DNA of 64,000 nucleotides from DAOVXM01 sp963746255 (lineage in GTDB: Bacteria > Chloroflexota > Anaerolineae > Anaerolineales > UBA4823): assembly GCA_963746255.1 (NCBI GenBank), contig CAVVAJ010000009.1:124001-188000 (forward strand), written 5' to 3'. The first letter of the stretch is position 1. Each line of letters begins with the position of its first letter. The translations under genes and the position numbers were made by a program. Shown piece after piece: positions 19,257 to 29,821 of this stretch. The notes under the pieces are model-generated. The model did not search any database, was not told where the DNA came from, and saw only the letters and a program-made list of their open reading frames with translations.

Positions 19257-20166
19257 ATGCCTGAAAAAATCGTTTTTATGGGTTCCCCCGAGTTCGCAGT
19301 CCCCACTTTACGTGCCATTGCTGGAAAGTACACACTCGTTGGAGCCGTTACCCAACCCGACCGTCCAGCCGGACGCGGGCAGGTGCTCACTCCTCCTCCT
19401 GTCAAAGAATTGGCGGTGGAGTTAGAAATCCCGGTTATCCAACCACAATCGCTCAAGGAAACACACGCCCTAGCCCAGCTTGAAAGCTGGCAGCCCGATC
19501 TTATTGTGGTGACCGCCTTTGGACAAATTCTGCGCAAAGAAGTTCTAGAGATACCTACTTACGGCTGTATCAATGTACACGCATCCTTGCTACCACGCTG
19601 GCGTGGCGCAGCTCCAATCCAGGCAGCTATTCTACATGGCGATACTGATACCGGTATCACGATTATGCATATGGACGCAGGCGTTGATACGGGAGACATC
19701 ATCAACCAGCGTAGGATTACGATTGGCCAAAGTGAAACATCAATCGAGCTCAGCCGTAGAACTCGCTGATATGGGTGCTAAATTGCTACTCGATACTCTT
19801 CCGTCATACCTGAATGGTGAAATTGCCCCGCAAGCTCAAGATGATTCGCTAGCAACATATGCTCCAATGCTAAACAAAGATGCTGGACATTTGGATTTCA
19901 ATGAAGCAGCCGCAGCTTTAGCCCGGCGTGTGCGAGCGTTCACTCCCTGGCCTGGAACTTATACGCTTTGGTCTGGCCAGCGGCTGAAAATCTTGCGTGC
20001 TCACGCCCAAGACGCCAACACACCCGGACCAGGGAAGACGATCATCTGCGGGGATTTGCCAGCTTTTGGTACTTCAGATGGCTTGCTCGTAGTAGATAAC
20101 TTGCAGCTTGCTGGAAAGAAACCCATACGCGGAGAAGCATTCCTACAAGGAGCTATAAATTGGTGA
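19257..20166 (+). CDS. fmt: Methionyl-tRNA formyltransferase, frameshifted by one base
   Basis: It transfers formyl from 10-formyl-THF to initiator Met-tRNA. The N-terminal half has IVFMGSPEFAVPTLRA, the catalytic NVHASLLPRWRGAAPIQ and GDTDTGITIM. The C-terminal domain has YAPMLNKDAGHLDF and RAFTPWPGTYT. The two halves lie in different frames. Removing one A from 19760-19761 restores a continuous ELSRRLADMGAKLL and a 302-residue protein of normal length. Since fmt is close to essential in bacteria, this is probably a sequence error. Six bases separate a -10-like element from the start. The histidine phosphatase gene follows after about 200 bases. Confidence 0.9.
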
Positions 20167-20367
20167 AACTCAATAGGAGAGTGGATATTCTAGCTTTCGT
20201 ATATGGGATGCCATTCGTTTTCATCTCAGGTTTATCACATTATTGAATAATAGTAACAATCTCTCCGGGAAACATACTCTCGTGTATTTCTAATATCTAA
20301 CAGAATGAGCGTGTTATACTAGCTTGGATTGGCAGATACGATTCACTGCTTCCCCATCCAGGATGTA

Positions 20368-21015
20368 ATGACCTCACAATCTCCACATAATTCATCACCA
20401 CCATCATACGAGTTCACCTTTCTACGTCATGGTCAGTCAAAAGGCAATGCTGAAGGTCGCTATCAAGGACATGCAAACTACCCCCTTACAGAATATGGGA
20501 TTAGGCAAGCGCAAACATTAGCAGACCATTGGGAAAGAACTGGAGTCGAATTTGACCTGGTGATCTCAAGTCCATTAGCCCGGGCGCTCCAAACGGCTGA
20601 GATCATCGCTCAGAAGTTAGGAGTCGCACTGGAAATCGATGCCGTTTGGATGGAACGTGATAATGGTGTAATTGAGGGTATGCGTCCCGACGAAGTGCGC
20701 TGCCTTTACCCGTCTCCCAACTTTCTCTCACCGTATTCACCCATCCATCCGGATGCCGAATCGTTCTGGGATCTCTACATACGAGCAAGTCAGGGTTTAG
20801 CAGCACTGATGCGGAAGGAAGAAGCACGCTATTTAATTGTTTCTCATGGTGCTATATTGAATATGACCATGTATGCAATACTTGGAATCACTCCGCAACC
20901 GAATTACCAAGGACCCCGTTTTCAATTTCACAACACAACATATATATCAGCAACTTACCGGGAACAATCTCATAATTGGATAATTGAAGGGATTACCCAC
21001 CCAAATGACAATTGA
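20368..21015 (+). CDS. Histidine phosphatase superfamily (phosphoglycerate mutase-like) protein
   Basis: A 215-residue protein with the catalytic FLRHGQSKGN near its N-terminus, SSPLARALQTAEIIA, the acid-donor region VWMERDNGVIEGM and the second histidine in VSHGAILNM. Members include phosphoglycerate mutases and α-ribazole or nucleotide phosphatases; the substrate cannot be assigned. The ATG at 20368 has AGGAT upstream. A TTG at 20329 is the alternative, eight bases after TATACT. The stop overlaps the start of the ketopantoate reductase gene by 11 bases. Confidence 0.88.
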   Translation: MTSQSPHNSSPPSYEFTFLRHGQSKGNAEGRYQGHANYPLTEYGIRQAQTLADHWERTGVEFDLVISSPLARALQTAEIIAQKLGVALEIDAVWMERDNGVIEGMRPDEVRCLYPSPNFLSPYSPIHPDAESFWDLYIRASQGLAALMRKEEARYLIVSHGAILNMTMYAILGITPQPNYQGPRFQFHNTTYISATYREQSHNWIIEGITHPNDN

Positions 21016-22066
21016 AAAACTAAATTTACTTGTTCTTGGGGCTGGAGCTGTGGGAACCTACATCGGCGGCAGTCTGGCACTCAAGAAACATCAAGTTACT
21101 TTTGTGGACCGCCCAGAGCCTGCAAAGAGATTAGCCATCCAAGGTTTGACATTAGTGCTTCCGGCTGAAGAAGTTCACTTAGAAAGTGTCAACGTTACCA
21201 CAGATCTTGGGGCAGCCCTGAAGGCAAATGAGTATGATTTGATGTTGTTTGCCTTAAAATCATATGACACCGATAGTGTATTGACTGTGTTGAGTCAATA
21301 TGATGCAAACATCCCAACGTTGCTCTGTATGCAGAATGGTGTTGAAAATGAAACCATGATCGCCGGAGTGCTCGGAGCAGATAAAGTAATTGCCGGTACG
21401 CTGACCAGTGCCATCGGGCGCAGGGATATAGGTAATATTGTCGTCGAACGATTTCGCGGTATGGGGGTGTCTGCTGAGCACGAGTTCTCCCACAATCTTA
21501 TCGATATCTTCAATAACGCTGAGTTAAATGCCCGTCTATACGCACATGCGGCCGATATGAAGTGGTCCAAGCTACTTACCAACCTAATCTCGAACGCTTC
21601 CTCAGCGATCTTGGATATGACGCCTTACGAGATTTATGAAGATCCAGAATTGTGCGATTTGGAAATCCACCAATTACGGGAAGCGCTTAATGTTATGTCA
21701 GCCTTGGATATCCAGGTTGTTGACTTGCCAGGCACGCCGGTGCGCGCGCTTACCTTCGCGGTACGGAACCTGCCATCGACACTCACCCGGACACTGTTGA
21801 AGAATGCCATTGGCGGTGGGCGGGGTGGAAAAATGCCATCCTTCCATATCGATCTGCGCAGCCAGCACGGGCGAAGCGAGGTCAATTACCTCAATGGCGC
21901 GGTTGTCCGCTTTGGGGAACAAACCCATGTTCCTACACCCGTCAATTATTTTCTCAACAGAACATTAACTGCCCTCACAGAGGGCGATATCCCCCTGGAC
22001 AAGTATACAAAACAACCCAAGAAGTTCATCAACGACTATCAGGCATCCACTGATCGTTTGCGGTGA
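21005..22066 (+). CDS. panE: 2-dehydropantoate 2-reductase (ketopantoate reductase) family
   Basis: A 353-residue NADPH-dependent reductase with the N-terminal Rossmann motif LVLGAGAVGTYIGG, the conserved LFALKSYDT and MQNGVEN, and the catalytic lysine in ADMKWSKLLTNLISN. It would convert ketopantoate to pantoate for coenzyme A. The ATG at 21005 overlaps the preceding phosphatase, so the two are translationally coupled. Several homologues of this family act on other 2-oxo acids, and no other pantothenate gene is nearby. Confidence 0.85.
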   Translation: MTIEKLNLLVLGAGAVGTYIGGSLALKKHQVTFVDRPEPAKRLAIQGLTLVLPAEEVHLESVNVTTDLGAALKANEYDLMLFALKSYDTDSVLTVLSQYDANIPTLLCMQNGVENETMIAGVLGADKVIAGTLTSAIGRRDIGNIVVERFRGMGVSAEHEFSHNLIDIFNNAELNARLYAHAADMKWSKLLTNLISNASSAILDMTPYEIYEDPELCDLEIHQLREALNVMSALDIQVVDLPGTPVRALTFAVRNLPSTLTRTLLKNAIGGGRGGKMPSFHIDLRSQHGRSEVNYLNGAVVRFGEQTHVPTPVNYFLNRTLTALTEGDIPLDKYTKQPKKFINDYQASTDRLR

Positions 22067-22091
22067 TCACAAGAACCGGGTATTTGAAGAA

Positions 22092-23402
22092 TTAGCTCCC
22101 TGTAATCACCTCATAAAATAGAGGTAAAGCAGGCACTGGGCTCTCTTGAATGACACAGGCCGAGCGAAGCGATTCGCAGGCGATCGCCATACTTGCAGCA
22201 TCGGAAGCATGAATATTAAACAATGCCTCTAGAGCCGCAATTTGATCACCCACCTTGTGTAGAACCTCAACCCCAACCCCATAATCGATCTGATCCCCCT
22301 TCTTAGCCCGGCCACCTCCCAGGGCAACCACCGTCTCACCAATCGCTCTAGCGTTTAGCTCCTTAATATAGCCACTATGAGGTGACGTGACCGTTTCCTG
22401 CAAGTTCGCTTGTGGCAGCCATTCTGGAGATTCGATGTAGGCGGTATCACCACCTTGGGCAGCAACCAGCGCGTAGAATTTACCCCAGGCACTGCCATCC
22501 TGCAGTTTATCCGCGGCGAGTTGACGCGCTTCTTCTACCGTACTAGCTATTCCGCTCAAATTCAGCATGTAAGCAGCGATCTCTACGCAGTGCTCGTAGA
22601 AGTCTGTGGGACCATTCCCATGAAGCGTACGAATCGCTTCTTTCAGTTCGAGTGCATTCCCTACTGCTATCCCCAATGGCTGGTTCATATCCGAGAGTAG
22701 CGCCACCGCCTTGCGCCCAGCGAAATGGGCGATCGAAACCATCAGCTCTGCTAGTTCACGCGCACTGTCTAAATCTGGCATAAATGCACCCAAACCGAGC
22801 TTGACATCCAGTACGATCGCTTGCGCACCTGCTGCGATTTTCTTGCTCATCACTGATGAAGCGATCAGCGGGGTGGATTGTACGGTACCAGTTACATCAC
22901 GAAGCGCGTACAACTTGCCATCGGCTGGCGCTAAGTCTGCAGTCTGCCCAGTTAGGACGATGCCGATCTCAACCAGCTGTCTGATAAACTCATCAGTTGA
23001 TAAATCTATTCGGTATCCCGGAATGGATTCCATCTTGTCAAGGGTGCCACCGCTGAAGCCCAAGCCGCGACCAGACATCTTACCAACAGGTAATCCACAG
23101 GCAGCTACGATTGGTGCAACAACCAGCGTGGTCTTATCCCCGACCCCTCCGGTCGAGTGCTTGTCTACAGCTACCGGAACAACTTTTGTCAGATCGATCG
23201 TCTCGCCAGAGTGTGCCATGGCTAAGGTCAGATCGGTTGTTTCACCTTCGGTCATCCCGTTCAACAGCACTGCCATCGCAAACGCAGCAGCCTGGTAATC
23301 TGGAATCGCTCCGGTCGAAAAACCTTGAATAAAGAATTCAATTTCCTGTTGCGCCAGTTCTTGTTGATCTCGTTTTTTAATAATTATGTCTACAGCTCGC
23401 AT
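22092..23402 (-). CDS. pdp: Pyrimidine-nucleoside phosphorylase/thymidine phosphorylase
   Basis: A 436-residue enzyme of family length that phosphorolyses thymidine, deoxyuridine or uridine. It opens MRAVDIIIKKRD and carries the phosphate and pyrimidine signature VDKHSTGGVGDKTTL (~residues 79-93), GRGLGFSGGTLDKMESIPG and SSVMSKKIAAGA. The C-terminal domain has NARAIGETVVALGGGRAKK. The lysine of SSVMSKK favours pyrimidine-nucleoside phosphorylase activity, but this is not certain. It is convergent with panE and stands alone. Confidence 0.93.
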   Translation of the reverse strand: MRAVDIIIKKRDQQELAQQEIEFFIQGFSTGAIPDYQAAAFAMAVLLNGMTEGETTDLTLAMAHSGETIDLTKVVPVAVDKHSTGGVGDKTTLVVAPIVAACGLPVGKMSGRGLGFSGGTLDKMESIPGYRIDLSTDEFIRQLVEIGIVLTGQTADLAPADGKLYALRDVTGTVQSTPLIASSVMSKKIAAGAQAIVLDVKLGLGAFMPDLDSARELAELMVSIAHFAGRKAVALLSDMNQPLGIAVGNALELKEAIRTLHGNGPTDFYEHCVEIAAYMLNLSGIASTVEEARQLAADKLQDGSAWGKFYALVAAQGGDTAYIESPEWLPQANLQETVTSPHSGYIKELNARAIGETVVALGGGRAKKGDQIDYGVGVEVLHKVGDQIAALEALFNIHASDAASMAIACESLRSACVIQESPVPALPLFYEVITGS

Positions 23403-24460
23403 GAATTCACACTTTCCTATCCCACAACAGCTCGTCGAGTTAACTCAATTGGTTCCAGATGCTAAAGAAAGGAATTGGCTTTCAGCTTCGTGAGTGGTAA
23501 GGCGATTATAATCTAATTTTGAGCCAGACTTTTCCAGCAGAATCTAGTGCTTTTATTTAGAATCCCCTTAATTATGGTATTGATTTATCCCTTTTGTGGA
23601 AGAGAAAGTTAAATAGGGAGCCTGAGAATTTGCAGTTGATTAGGAGGTGTTGAGTATTAGCCCTTTGATATGACTAAAAGCACTCTACTCCGAGATTTCA
23701 GAGGTGAGCCAAGAAATAATTTATCCCTAACCCTTATGCTACCAGCAATTTTTCAATGAACTAGAAAAATCTTCAAAATTCCTATCTCCGTCGCAAGCGG
23801 ACGGAGTATTACGGGATTTTGCCCCTCCGGGAACAGATTTTGCTCATGCTCAGAACCCGCGTAGCAATTTTTGGGTATTCTGAAAAAATATACTATTTAC
23901 CTATTATCCGAAATCACTCCTATGGGTATAGTTATGCCGGATGCTATTGAAACTGAGGTGTATTTAAGGATTCTTAAGGATTGTGAAAGTTAGACAACAA
24001 AATGGTTATCTCTCGTTAAAGAATTAAAACCTGGCATAGCAAGCATCTCCCCTTTACCAATAATGTTCTGTAAAGGTAGTCACTACTTGCTTGTCATTAC
24101 GGACACTTCGAGCTCATAATGTAGCAAATATAAACGACTCCTGGCCGGTTTTTGAACTTAGATTCAACTCACAAGTGCAACTTTAGAGGTTGAAAGAGAG
24201 GTAAGCTGAGGTAGGATAAGTGCCTTTATAAATCTACGTCCAGAGGTGAGGTCCAGTCTCACTTCCCCCCTATCTCAATAAACCCCAAAAGATTGGCCAA
24301 TTTCTGGTAGGGTGTCCAATCGAGAAGTAGATCACCCTGTCGAAGCAGCAAAAGAAACTTGCGAACGAACAAAATCCGCCAATCAACCACTCTGTGATTT
24401 TCGAGAAATTCTTGTCAAGACTGCCTTGAAGTGATAGATAATGAACCAATAATGGCTAAA
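23403..24460. other. Long non-coding stretch left of the AlgI-like gene
   Basis: 1058 AT-rich bases with frequent stops in all frames. I recognise no gene, RNA or repeat family. A 7-bp-stem hairpin lies at 23786-23806, and GATTTTGC occurs twice shortly after it (near 23815 and 23846). It may be a decayed locus. Confidence 0.6.
23786..23806. repeat. Short perfect hairpin
   Basis: CTCCGTC (23786-23792) pairs with GACGGAG (23800-23806) around GCAAGCG. No T tract and no gene nearby; role unknown. Confidence 0.4.
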
Positions 24461-25901
24461 TTAGAACTTTCCATAAATAAACGGTTGTACATCATTACCT
24501 GTTGCTAATTGCAGAAAATATAAATATGCCAATACAAATACTCCAGCAAAGATCAAAACGGGTTGTCCATGTTTCTTAACATTCGCAGGAACCGGCAGAT
24601 AACCACCTTGAATGAGGTCAATTCCCATGACCAAGAGACTGGTTACGAGAATTGAGGGAATAATTAACGTCATCCAAACCATCCCATGTAAGGAGAATAA
24701 TCCTTGGAAGAAGTTCTTCGCTGAGATAATTGATTCCGAAGCAAAAATTATCCAACCAAATCCTACCAAATGGAATGTAAGCAGGCTTGTTAAGAATTTG
24801 CTTGTTTTGCTTCTTGGTTTCACATTCAGGAGATGCTCAATTGATAATAACACACCATGATACAAACCCCAGATAACATATGTCCAGGCAGCACCATGCC
24901 ACAAGCCGATTAGAGTCATTGTTAATACAGTGACACTCGTTTGAATTGCAATAATATATTTCCTTTTAGATGCAATGAGTAATCCCCGGCTGATAGGGAA
25001 GAATAGATATTCACGAAACCACTGGGTCAAGCTCATATGCCAGCGATTCCAAAATTCAACGATTGTACTAGACAGGTATGGTTGTCGGAAATTTTGTGGT
25101 AGTTTAAAACCCAACATCACTGCAGAGGACAAAGCAATATCTGTATACCCCGAGAAATCCGCATAGATTTGATATGCATATAGATAGAATCCCTGTATAT
25201 ATACAGGTGAGGGAAACTGTCCGTCTATCGAAGCTAAACTAGCCGCCCGAAAGGCGATATCTCCTCTACTTGCCAAACTATCCGCAATTATTAATTTTTT
25301 AAACAAACCAACCAATAATAATAATATACCTGCTTTAAATGTTTCTTTGTCAAAATTCCTTTCTGGGGATTCCAACTGTTCAAGAAAGCGTTTTGGTTGA
25401 ATCAAAAGGACCTGCGATAAGCTTGGGGAAAAATGATAAATATATTGCATAATCCATCCAATTATCTACTGGCTCGATTTTGTTACGATAAATCTCAGTT
25501 GTATATGAGATTGCTTGAAATGTGTAAAACGATATACCGATGGGTAATATTATTTGCAAACTCACTGGTAAAAAACTCACTTCGTAAGACGCGCACAGGC
25601 TTTTCACACTACCTAGGAAGAAATTCAAGTACTTAAATACACCCAAAATGCTAAGATTGAATAGAACACTCAACCACATGAATATACGACCATTTACGCT
25701 TCGCTTAATTGCCAACCCAATAAGATATGTTACCCATGTCAGAAACAACAATATAACTGCAAAACGCCAATCGAATAGTGCATAAAAAAAGTAACTGGTA
25801 ATTAGTAAGAACCACTTCCGAAATATTAAATTGGGTATTAACCAATAGAAACTAACAGAAAACGCAAGAAATATCAGATAAGTAGGTGTATGGAGGAGCA
25901 T
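24461..25901 (-). CDS. MBOAT-family O-acyltransferase (AlgI-like), frameshifted by one base
   Basis: A membrane-bound O-acyltransferase that would move acetyl groups across the membrane to a surface polysaccharide. It has about ten hydrophobic segments and the MBOAT motifs NRWHMSLTQWFREYLFFPI and LWHGAAWTYVIWGLYHG with the catalytic histidine. The N-terminal third and the rest are in different frames. Dropping one base from the AAAA run at 25404-25407 gives LIAGPLIQPKRFLEQLE and a 479-residue protein of normal size. The start ATG directly follows the TAA of the upstream SGNH-type gene, showing translational coupling. Codon use and base content are clearly more AT-rich than in neighbouring genes, which suggests transfer. 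Confidence 0.85.
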
Positions 25902-27077
25902 TTATGGGCAATCCTCATATTTCAGTACCCGGGCAACCTCTTCAGCAACTATTTCGTGTCCGAGGGCATTCCAGTGGGAATCGTATACCATAAACGGATC
26001 ATCACCGTGCAAAACAGATTGGATCATTTTTTCTGATGGATCGATAAATGGCAACCTGTTGAGGTGAGCAAAAGATTGGATTAAATCCCGACCTGCGAAG
26101 GCATTACCTTGGATTGTTTCAATATCTACACTCGAAGCATCAGTTGTCACCAAATATCCATCATCATCAATCGAATATGGTTTGACCTCACGAAGAGAAG
26201 GCTCCAACTGCATCGATTCTGCAACTATCGGAAAATAAATGTCTGGTTTAGTAGGGACATATAATAATGCAACACAGGCCGAGTTTGACTTTGCTAATTC
26301 AATAATCCGGTATATTTCTTCTTTAAAATCAATCCAATCTTGGCTTTCCTCAATTGATTCCTCGTCGAGGGTATAAAATTCCATATAATGCAAACAACAT
26401 GTCAGGTCTAAAGTTCTCCCTGGCAAATTAATGGTGATTGGATATACTTCTGTCCCATTGGGCTCTGATTTTTCACTTCCGCGGTACCTCCGCCAAATAC
26501 TTTGTATCATTGGGAATATCGCGCTTTTAGATAATAGTAGTGTTGGTTTTGCATGATTTACTATATCAATCTTTGGGACAATTTCCAAAATTACCCATGA
26601 TGGGTTGCGATTGATTCCAAATTGATCTAAATAATGTATTTTACGATCAATACCGCTTCCAGATTGAGATAAGTTAAGAACTTTTTTATCAATTGCTTCG
26701 GCTAGGAGTGCTGGCCATGGTTTTTGTATATGTGCTCCAAGTGAGATAGATCGACCAAGTACAACAAAATCTACAACATCTCCGACTGGTGGTTGATTTC
26801 GAAATCCAAACTCATCCGTAACATACTCGACGCGGGCTTCTAGTAGGTCATCCTCTGCATCAATTGGTCGAACTAAATCAGGACGCCATAAAAAAACGTC
26901 CCCATCACTATAATGGACATCATAAGATTGATGGTTTATGGGTAAATCTTTTGGTGCTGGTAAAGCCATACCGCGGACTAATAAGCCGGGATTAGTCATC
27001 AGTATCAACTCTAGTAAAACTATCCCCATTACCAATCCAAGTATTATTTTTACAAACGCCAGAAATATATTTTTCAT
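25902..27077 (-). CDS. Membrane-anchored SGNH/AlgJ-like O-acetylation partner
   Basis: A 391-residue protein with one N-terminal membrane segment (residues ~5-28) and an outside domain. VLGRSISLGAHI resembles the SGNH block I region with Ser in place, NLSQSGSGIDRKI resembles block II, and YDSHWNALGHEIVA gives the Asp-x-x-His pair near the C-terminus. AlgJ/AlgX/DltD-type proteins complete acetyl transfer to an exported polymer after an MBOAT partner. The coupling to the AlgI-like gene supports this. The start is ATG at 27077; a TTG at 27086 is possible. The polymer is unknown. Confidence 0.75.
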   Translation of the reverse strand: MKNIFLAFVKIILGLVMGIVLLELILMTNPGLLVRGMALPAPKDLPINHQSYDVHYSDGDVFLWRPDLVRPIDAEDDLLEARVEYVTDEFGFRNQPPVGDVVDFVVLGRSISLGAHIQKPWPALLAEAIDKKVLNLSQSGSGIDRKIHYLDQFGINRNPSWVILEIVPKIDIVNHAKPTLLLSKSAIFPMIQSIWRRYRGSEKSEPNGTEVYPITINLPGRTLDLTCCLHYMEFYTLDEESIEESQDWIDFKEEIYRIIELAKSNSACVALLYVPTKPDIYFPIVAESMQLEPSLREVKPYSIDDDGYLVTTDASSVDIETIQGNAFAGRDLIQSFAHLNRLPFIDPSEKMIQSVLHGDDPFMVYDSHWNALGHEIVAEEVARVLKYEDCP

Positions 27078-27923
27078 ATTGAGCAATTAATTTCAGGTGC
27101 CTACTTCGTATAGATCCCGAGTTTTACCAATTACAATGCGGATACTTATCGAGCATGATATTTGGGTTCGCACCAGGCGGGTGAGGAAAATATAAACTTC
27201 CCAAGAGAACATTAACAAGTTCATCGAGTTTCTTTATATGATTTACCGATATGGAGTGCACAATTATGACAAAGCGATATTTGAGCTCTGGAGTGTATTG
27301 ATCCCACGAGGAAAACACTCCTCCTCTCCAGTCTTGGACTTGAGTATTGTAATCCAGTGGGATAGGATTAGAACTTTTGGAACGACCTCTACAGCCTGAT
27401 ATTTAGATTCCAGAGCCACAAAAAAGTTGGTCCCTGTTTTTTTTAAGATTTTAACAACTCCAATGATCAGAACGCCAAATCGATGAGCATCGAACAATTC
27501 AATGCGATCGATTAAGGTAGCATGACCAATCTAGATGCTCTAATTATCGTTGACGTAGTGAAAAAGTATGTATTTGCATATCGGATGTACCTCCTCAAAG
27601 GTCATCATTGTTGTTTCAAATTAGCAAAATATAAGTCGATCGCTGTGTTAAAAGCCTATTGCCCCCTAATAAGAAAGAAGTATAGGCGTCCAAAGGGACT
27701 TGGTTGAGGTTCATCTTAATAATGTAAGAAACTGGTGTAATCGAGATGAAGTCCGTACCTGGAACATTTCCATCAGGGGTAAGTGCAATTAGGGTGCCGC
27801 TATAACCTTACAAAATAACACACACTGTTGTACTTTTCGTTGCAGTGCTCAATTAAGTTTATATGGAGCTAGACGGCATGTTAGAAAGATCTGCTATCTA
27901 TCAGAAATCGATAATGTCTCGCT
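27078..27923. other. Long non-coding or decayed stretch right of the acyltransferase pair
   Basis: About 850 AT-rich bases. Short open frames of 60-77 codons exist (minus 27264-27497 and 27124-27318, plus 27522-27707), but none has a ribosome site or a recognisable family. The two minus frames abut as if one sequence had been shifted, so a decayed gene is possible but not shown. Confidence 0.5.
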
Positions 27924-28613
27924 TCAAATGTCATGAGATAACAGGTCTGCAGTTTCCCAGATCTCTGCGAACTTTGCTTGCGTCAGCAAACCGGTCTGAG
28001 TATTTTGTCGACTGGGATGGTAGGATGCGACCAGCCAGGGTAGCTCCCCTGGCAGTTTATACTTTGCAGCGTGTGTAAAATTATGGCGGGGAAAATCATG
28101 ACCATCCTGGCGGTAGAGACGCAGGATCCGCTCGAATGCTACTCGACCCAATGCCACAATTACCTTCAGATCTGATAGCAGGGCGCTCTCCCGCCGTAGG
28201 AATGGCAGACAGTTTTCAATTTCCTGGGATGCAGGTTTGTTTGCCGGAGGCACGCATCGGCATAGCGAAGTGATGTACACACTGCAAAGCTCCAAACCAT
28301 CTTCACGGCTGGTGCTCTCAGGTTGGTTCGCAAAACCTGCTTTATAGAGGGCGGGATACAGGAAATCACCCGACGCATCTCCGGTAAACATACGCCCAGT
28401 ACGGTTTGAACCGTGAGCACCAGGCGCCAAGCCAACTACCAGGATTTCCCCTTGGCGATCACCAAAACCAGGAACTGGTTTACCCCAGTAGTCCCAATTT
28501 AGGTATGCACGTCTTTTTTCCTGCGCCATTTGTTCGCGCCAAGCCACCAACCGTGGGCAGCGAGTGCATTGTATGAGATCAACGTTCAGCTGCTGCCAAT
28601 CTTCTGAAACCAT
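27924..28613 (-). CDS. udgB: Uracil-DNA glycosylase, family 5 (UdgB-like)
   Basis: A 229-residue base-excision repair enzyme. It has the iron-sulfur cysteines CTRCPRLVAWRE near the N-terminus and further cysteines in CRCVPPANKP and ENCLPFL. Motif 1 is GLAPGAHGSNRTGRMFTGD, where alanine replaces the acidic residue of family 4, as expected for family 5, and motif 3 is ASYHPSRQNTQTG. It removes uracil and some oxidised or deaminated bases. The ATG at 28613 is preferred over the adjacent TTG. Its promoter is probably in the AT-rich 120 bases before queA. Confidence 0.88.
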   Translation of the reverse strand: MVSEDWQQLNVDLIQCTRCPRLVAWREQMAQEKRRAYLNWDYWGKPVPGFGDRQGEILVVGLAPGAHGSNRTGRMFTGDASGDFLYPALYKAGFANQPESTSREDGLELCSVYITSLCRCVPPANKPASQEIENCLPFLRRESALLSDLKVIVALGRVAFERILRLYRQDGHDFPRHNFTHAAKYKLPGELPWLVASYHPSRQNTQTGLLTQAKFAEIWETADLLSHDI

Positions 28614-28733
28614 CAATTTTTTATGCCTATACCTTTCTTTTGCGGGATATATTTGCGTGTCTACGACTAATTATTTTCTAAACTCTAATGAATAACGTTC
28701 ACTAAATTACCATGTGCTGGATATTCGAGCCCA

Positions 28734-29756
28734 TCAAAGTATGATCATTGCATCCCCAAATGAGTAGAACCGGTAGCCCTCATTTTTCGCGACATTATAG
28801 GCAGCAAGCATTCGTTCACGCCCTGCAAACGCACTAACAAGCATGAGCAGCGTCGATCTTGGCAGGTGGAAGTTCGTGACCAGGATATCCACGGCTTTGA
28901 ACTGATAACCTGGCAGAATGAATACGTCCGTCGAGCCGATGTATGGAGCAACTACCTGAATTTCACTCAGATGTGCAGCTGCGGTTTCCAACACTCGTAC
29001 ACTTGTCGTCCCGACTGCAATGATACGTCCACCTGCAGCCTTGGCATTATTAATCGTTTGAGCAGCCGGCTGATCTAAGCGGCACCATTCGGAGTGGATC
29101 ATATGATCGCGGGGATCGTATTCAACCACCGGTGCGAATGTGTCCAATCCAACATGAAGGGTGACATAGACCAAGATGACCCCTTGATTGCGCAGGTTTT
29201 CCAGCAGCTGGGAAGTGAAGTGCAGACCTGCGGTGGGCGCAGCGGCTGAACCAGCTTCGCGTGCATAGACAGTCTGGTAGCGTTCAGGATCATCCAACGG
29301 TACAGTAATGTAAGGTGGTAATGGCATATGCCCAGCGGTTTGGATAAACTCTGATACCGGTTTGGAGAAACGCACAATGCGCTCAGCGCCATGTAGTTCC
29401 GCTAATATTTCACCAATCGGGCCATCTTCGACAATAAACTTTTTGCCTTTCACCAATCCTTTGCCGCCAACGATCACATCCCAATCCGTATTTGATAACT
29501 CTTTAAGCAGCAAAAGCTCAATACGTCCCCCAGTAGGTATTTTGTTGGCAAACAAGCGGGCTGGTATCACACGTGTCTCGTTAAAAACCAACACATCACC
29601 TGCCCGTAAGTAGCTCGATATATTTCGAAAAATATCGTGCTCTACTTCTCCGGTATCCCGGTTAACTACCAATAAACGGGCAGAATCACGCGGTTCAGCC
29701 GGTGCCTGGGCGATAAGTTCCGCGGGTAAATGGTAATCAAAATCCTGGGTTCTCAC
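28734..29756 (-). CDS. queA: S-adenosylmethionine:tRNA ribosyltransferase-isomerase
   Basis: A 340-residue enzyme that turns 7-aminomethyl-deazaguanine in tRNA into epoxyqueuosine. It has the conserved LIAQAPAEPRDSARLLV, VGLDTFAPV, GTTSVRVLE and the C-terminal FHLPRSTLLMLVSAFAG. The start is taken as GTG at 29756, giving MRTQDFDYHLP, the usual family N-terminus, with AGGAT upstream. A TTG at 29774 would add six residues. It is the last gene of a ruvB-DUF2905-queA run. Confidence 0.93.
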   Translation of the reverse strand: MRTQDFDYHLPAELIAQAPAEPRDSARLLVVNRDTGEVEHDIFRNISSYLRAGDVLVFNETRVIPARLFANKIPTGGRIELLLLKELSNTDWDVIVGGKGLVKGKKFIVEDGPIGEILAELHGAERIVRFSKPVSEFIQTAGHMPLPPYITVPLDDPERYQTVYAREAGSAAAPTAGLHFTSQLLENLRNQGVILVYVTLHVGLDTFAPVVEYDPRDHMIHSEWCRLDQPAAQTINNAKAAGGRIIAVGTTSVRVLETAAAHLSEIQVVAPYIGSTDVFILPGYQFKAVDILVTNFHLPRSTLLMLVSAFAGRERMLAAYNVAKNEGYRFYSFGDAMIIL

Positions 29757-29821
29757 TGGAATAAATCCTGGCAAACTGATATAAAGTTACTATGTTAGAT
29801 AAAAATTGGGGGATAATCCAC

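Noticed and set aside
27124..27497. Two overlapping minus-strand frames that might be one shifted gene
   Set aside because: No family is recognised, no start signal is seen and base content matches the non-coding surroundings.
27522..27707. 61-codon plus-strand frame rich in Lys and Tyr
   Set aside because: No ribosome site and no recognisable similarity; length is within chance for AT-rich DNA.
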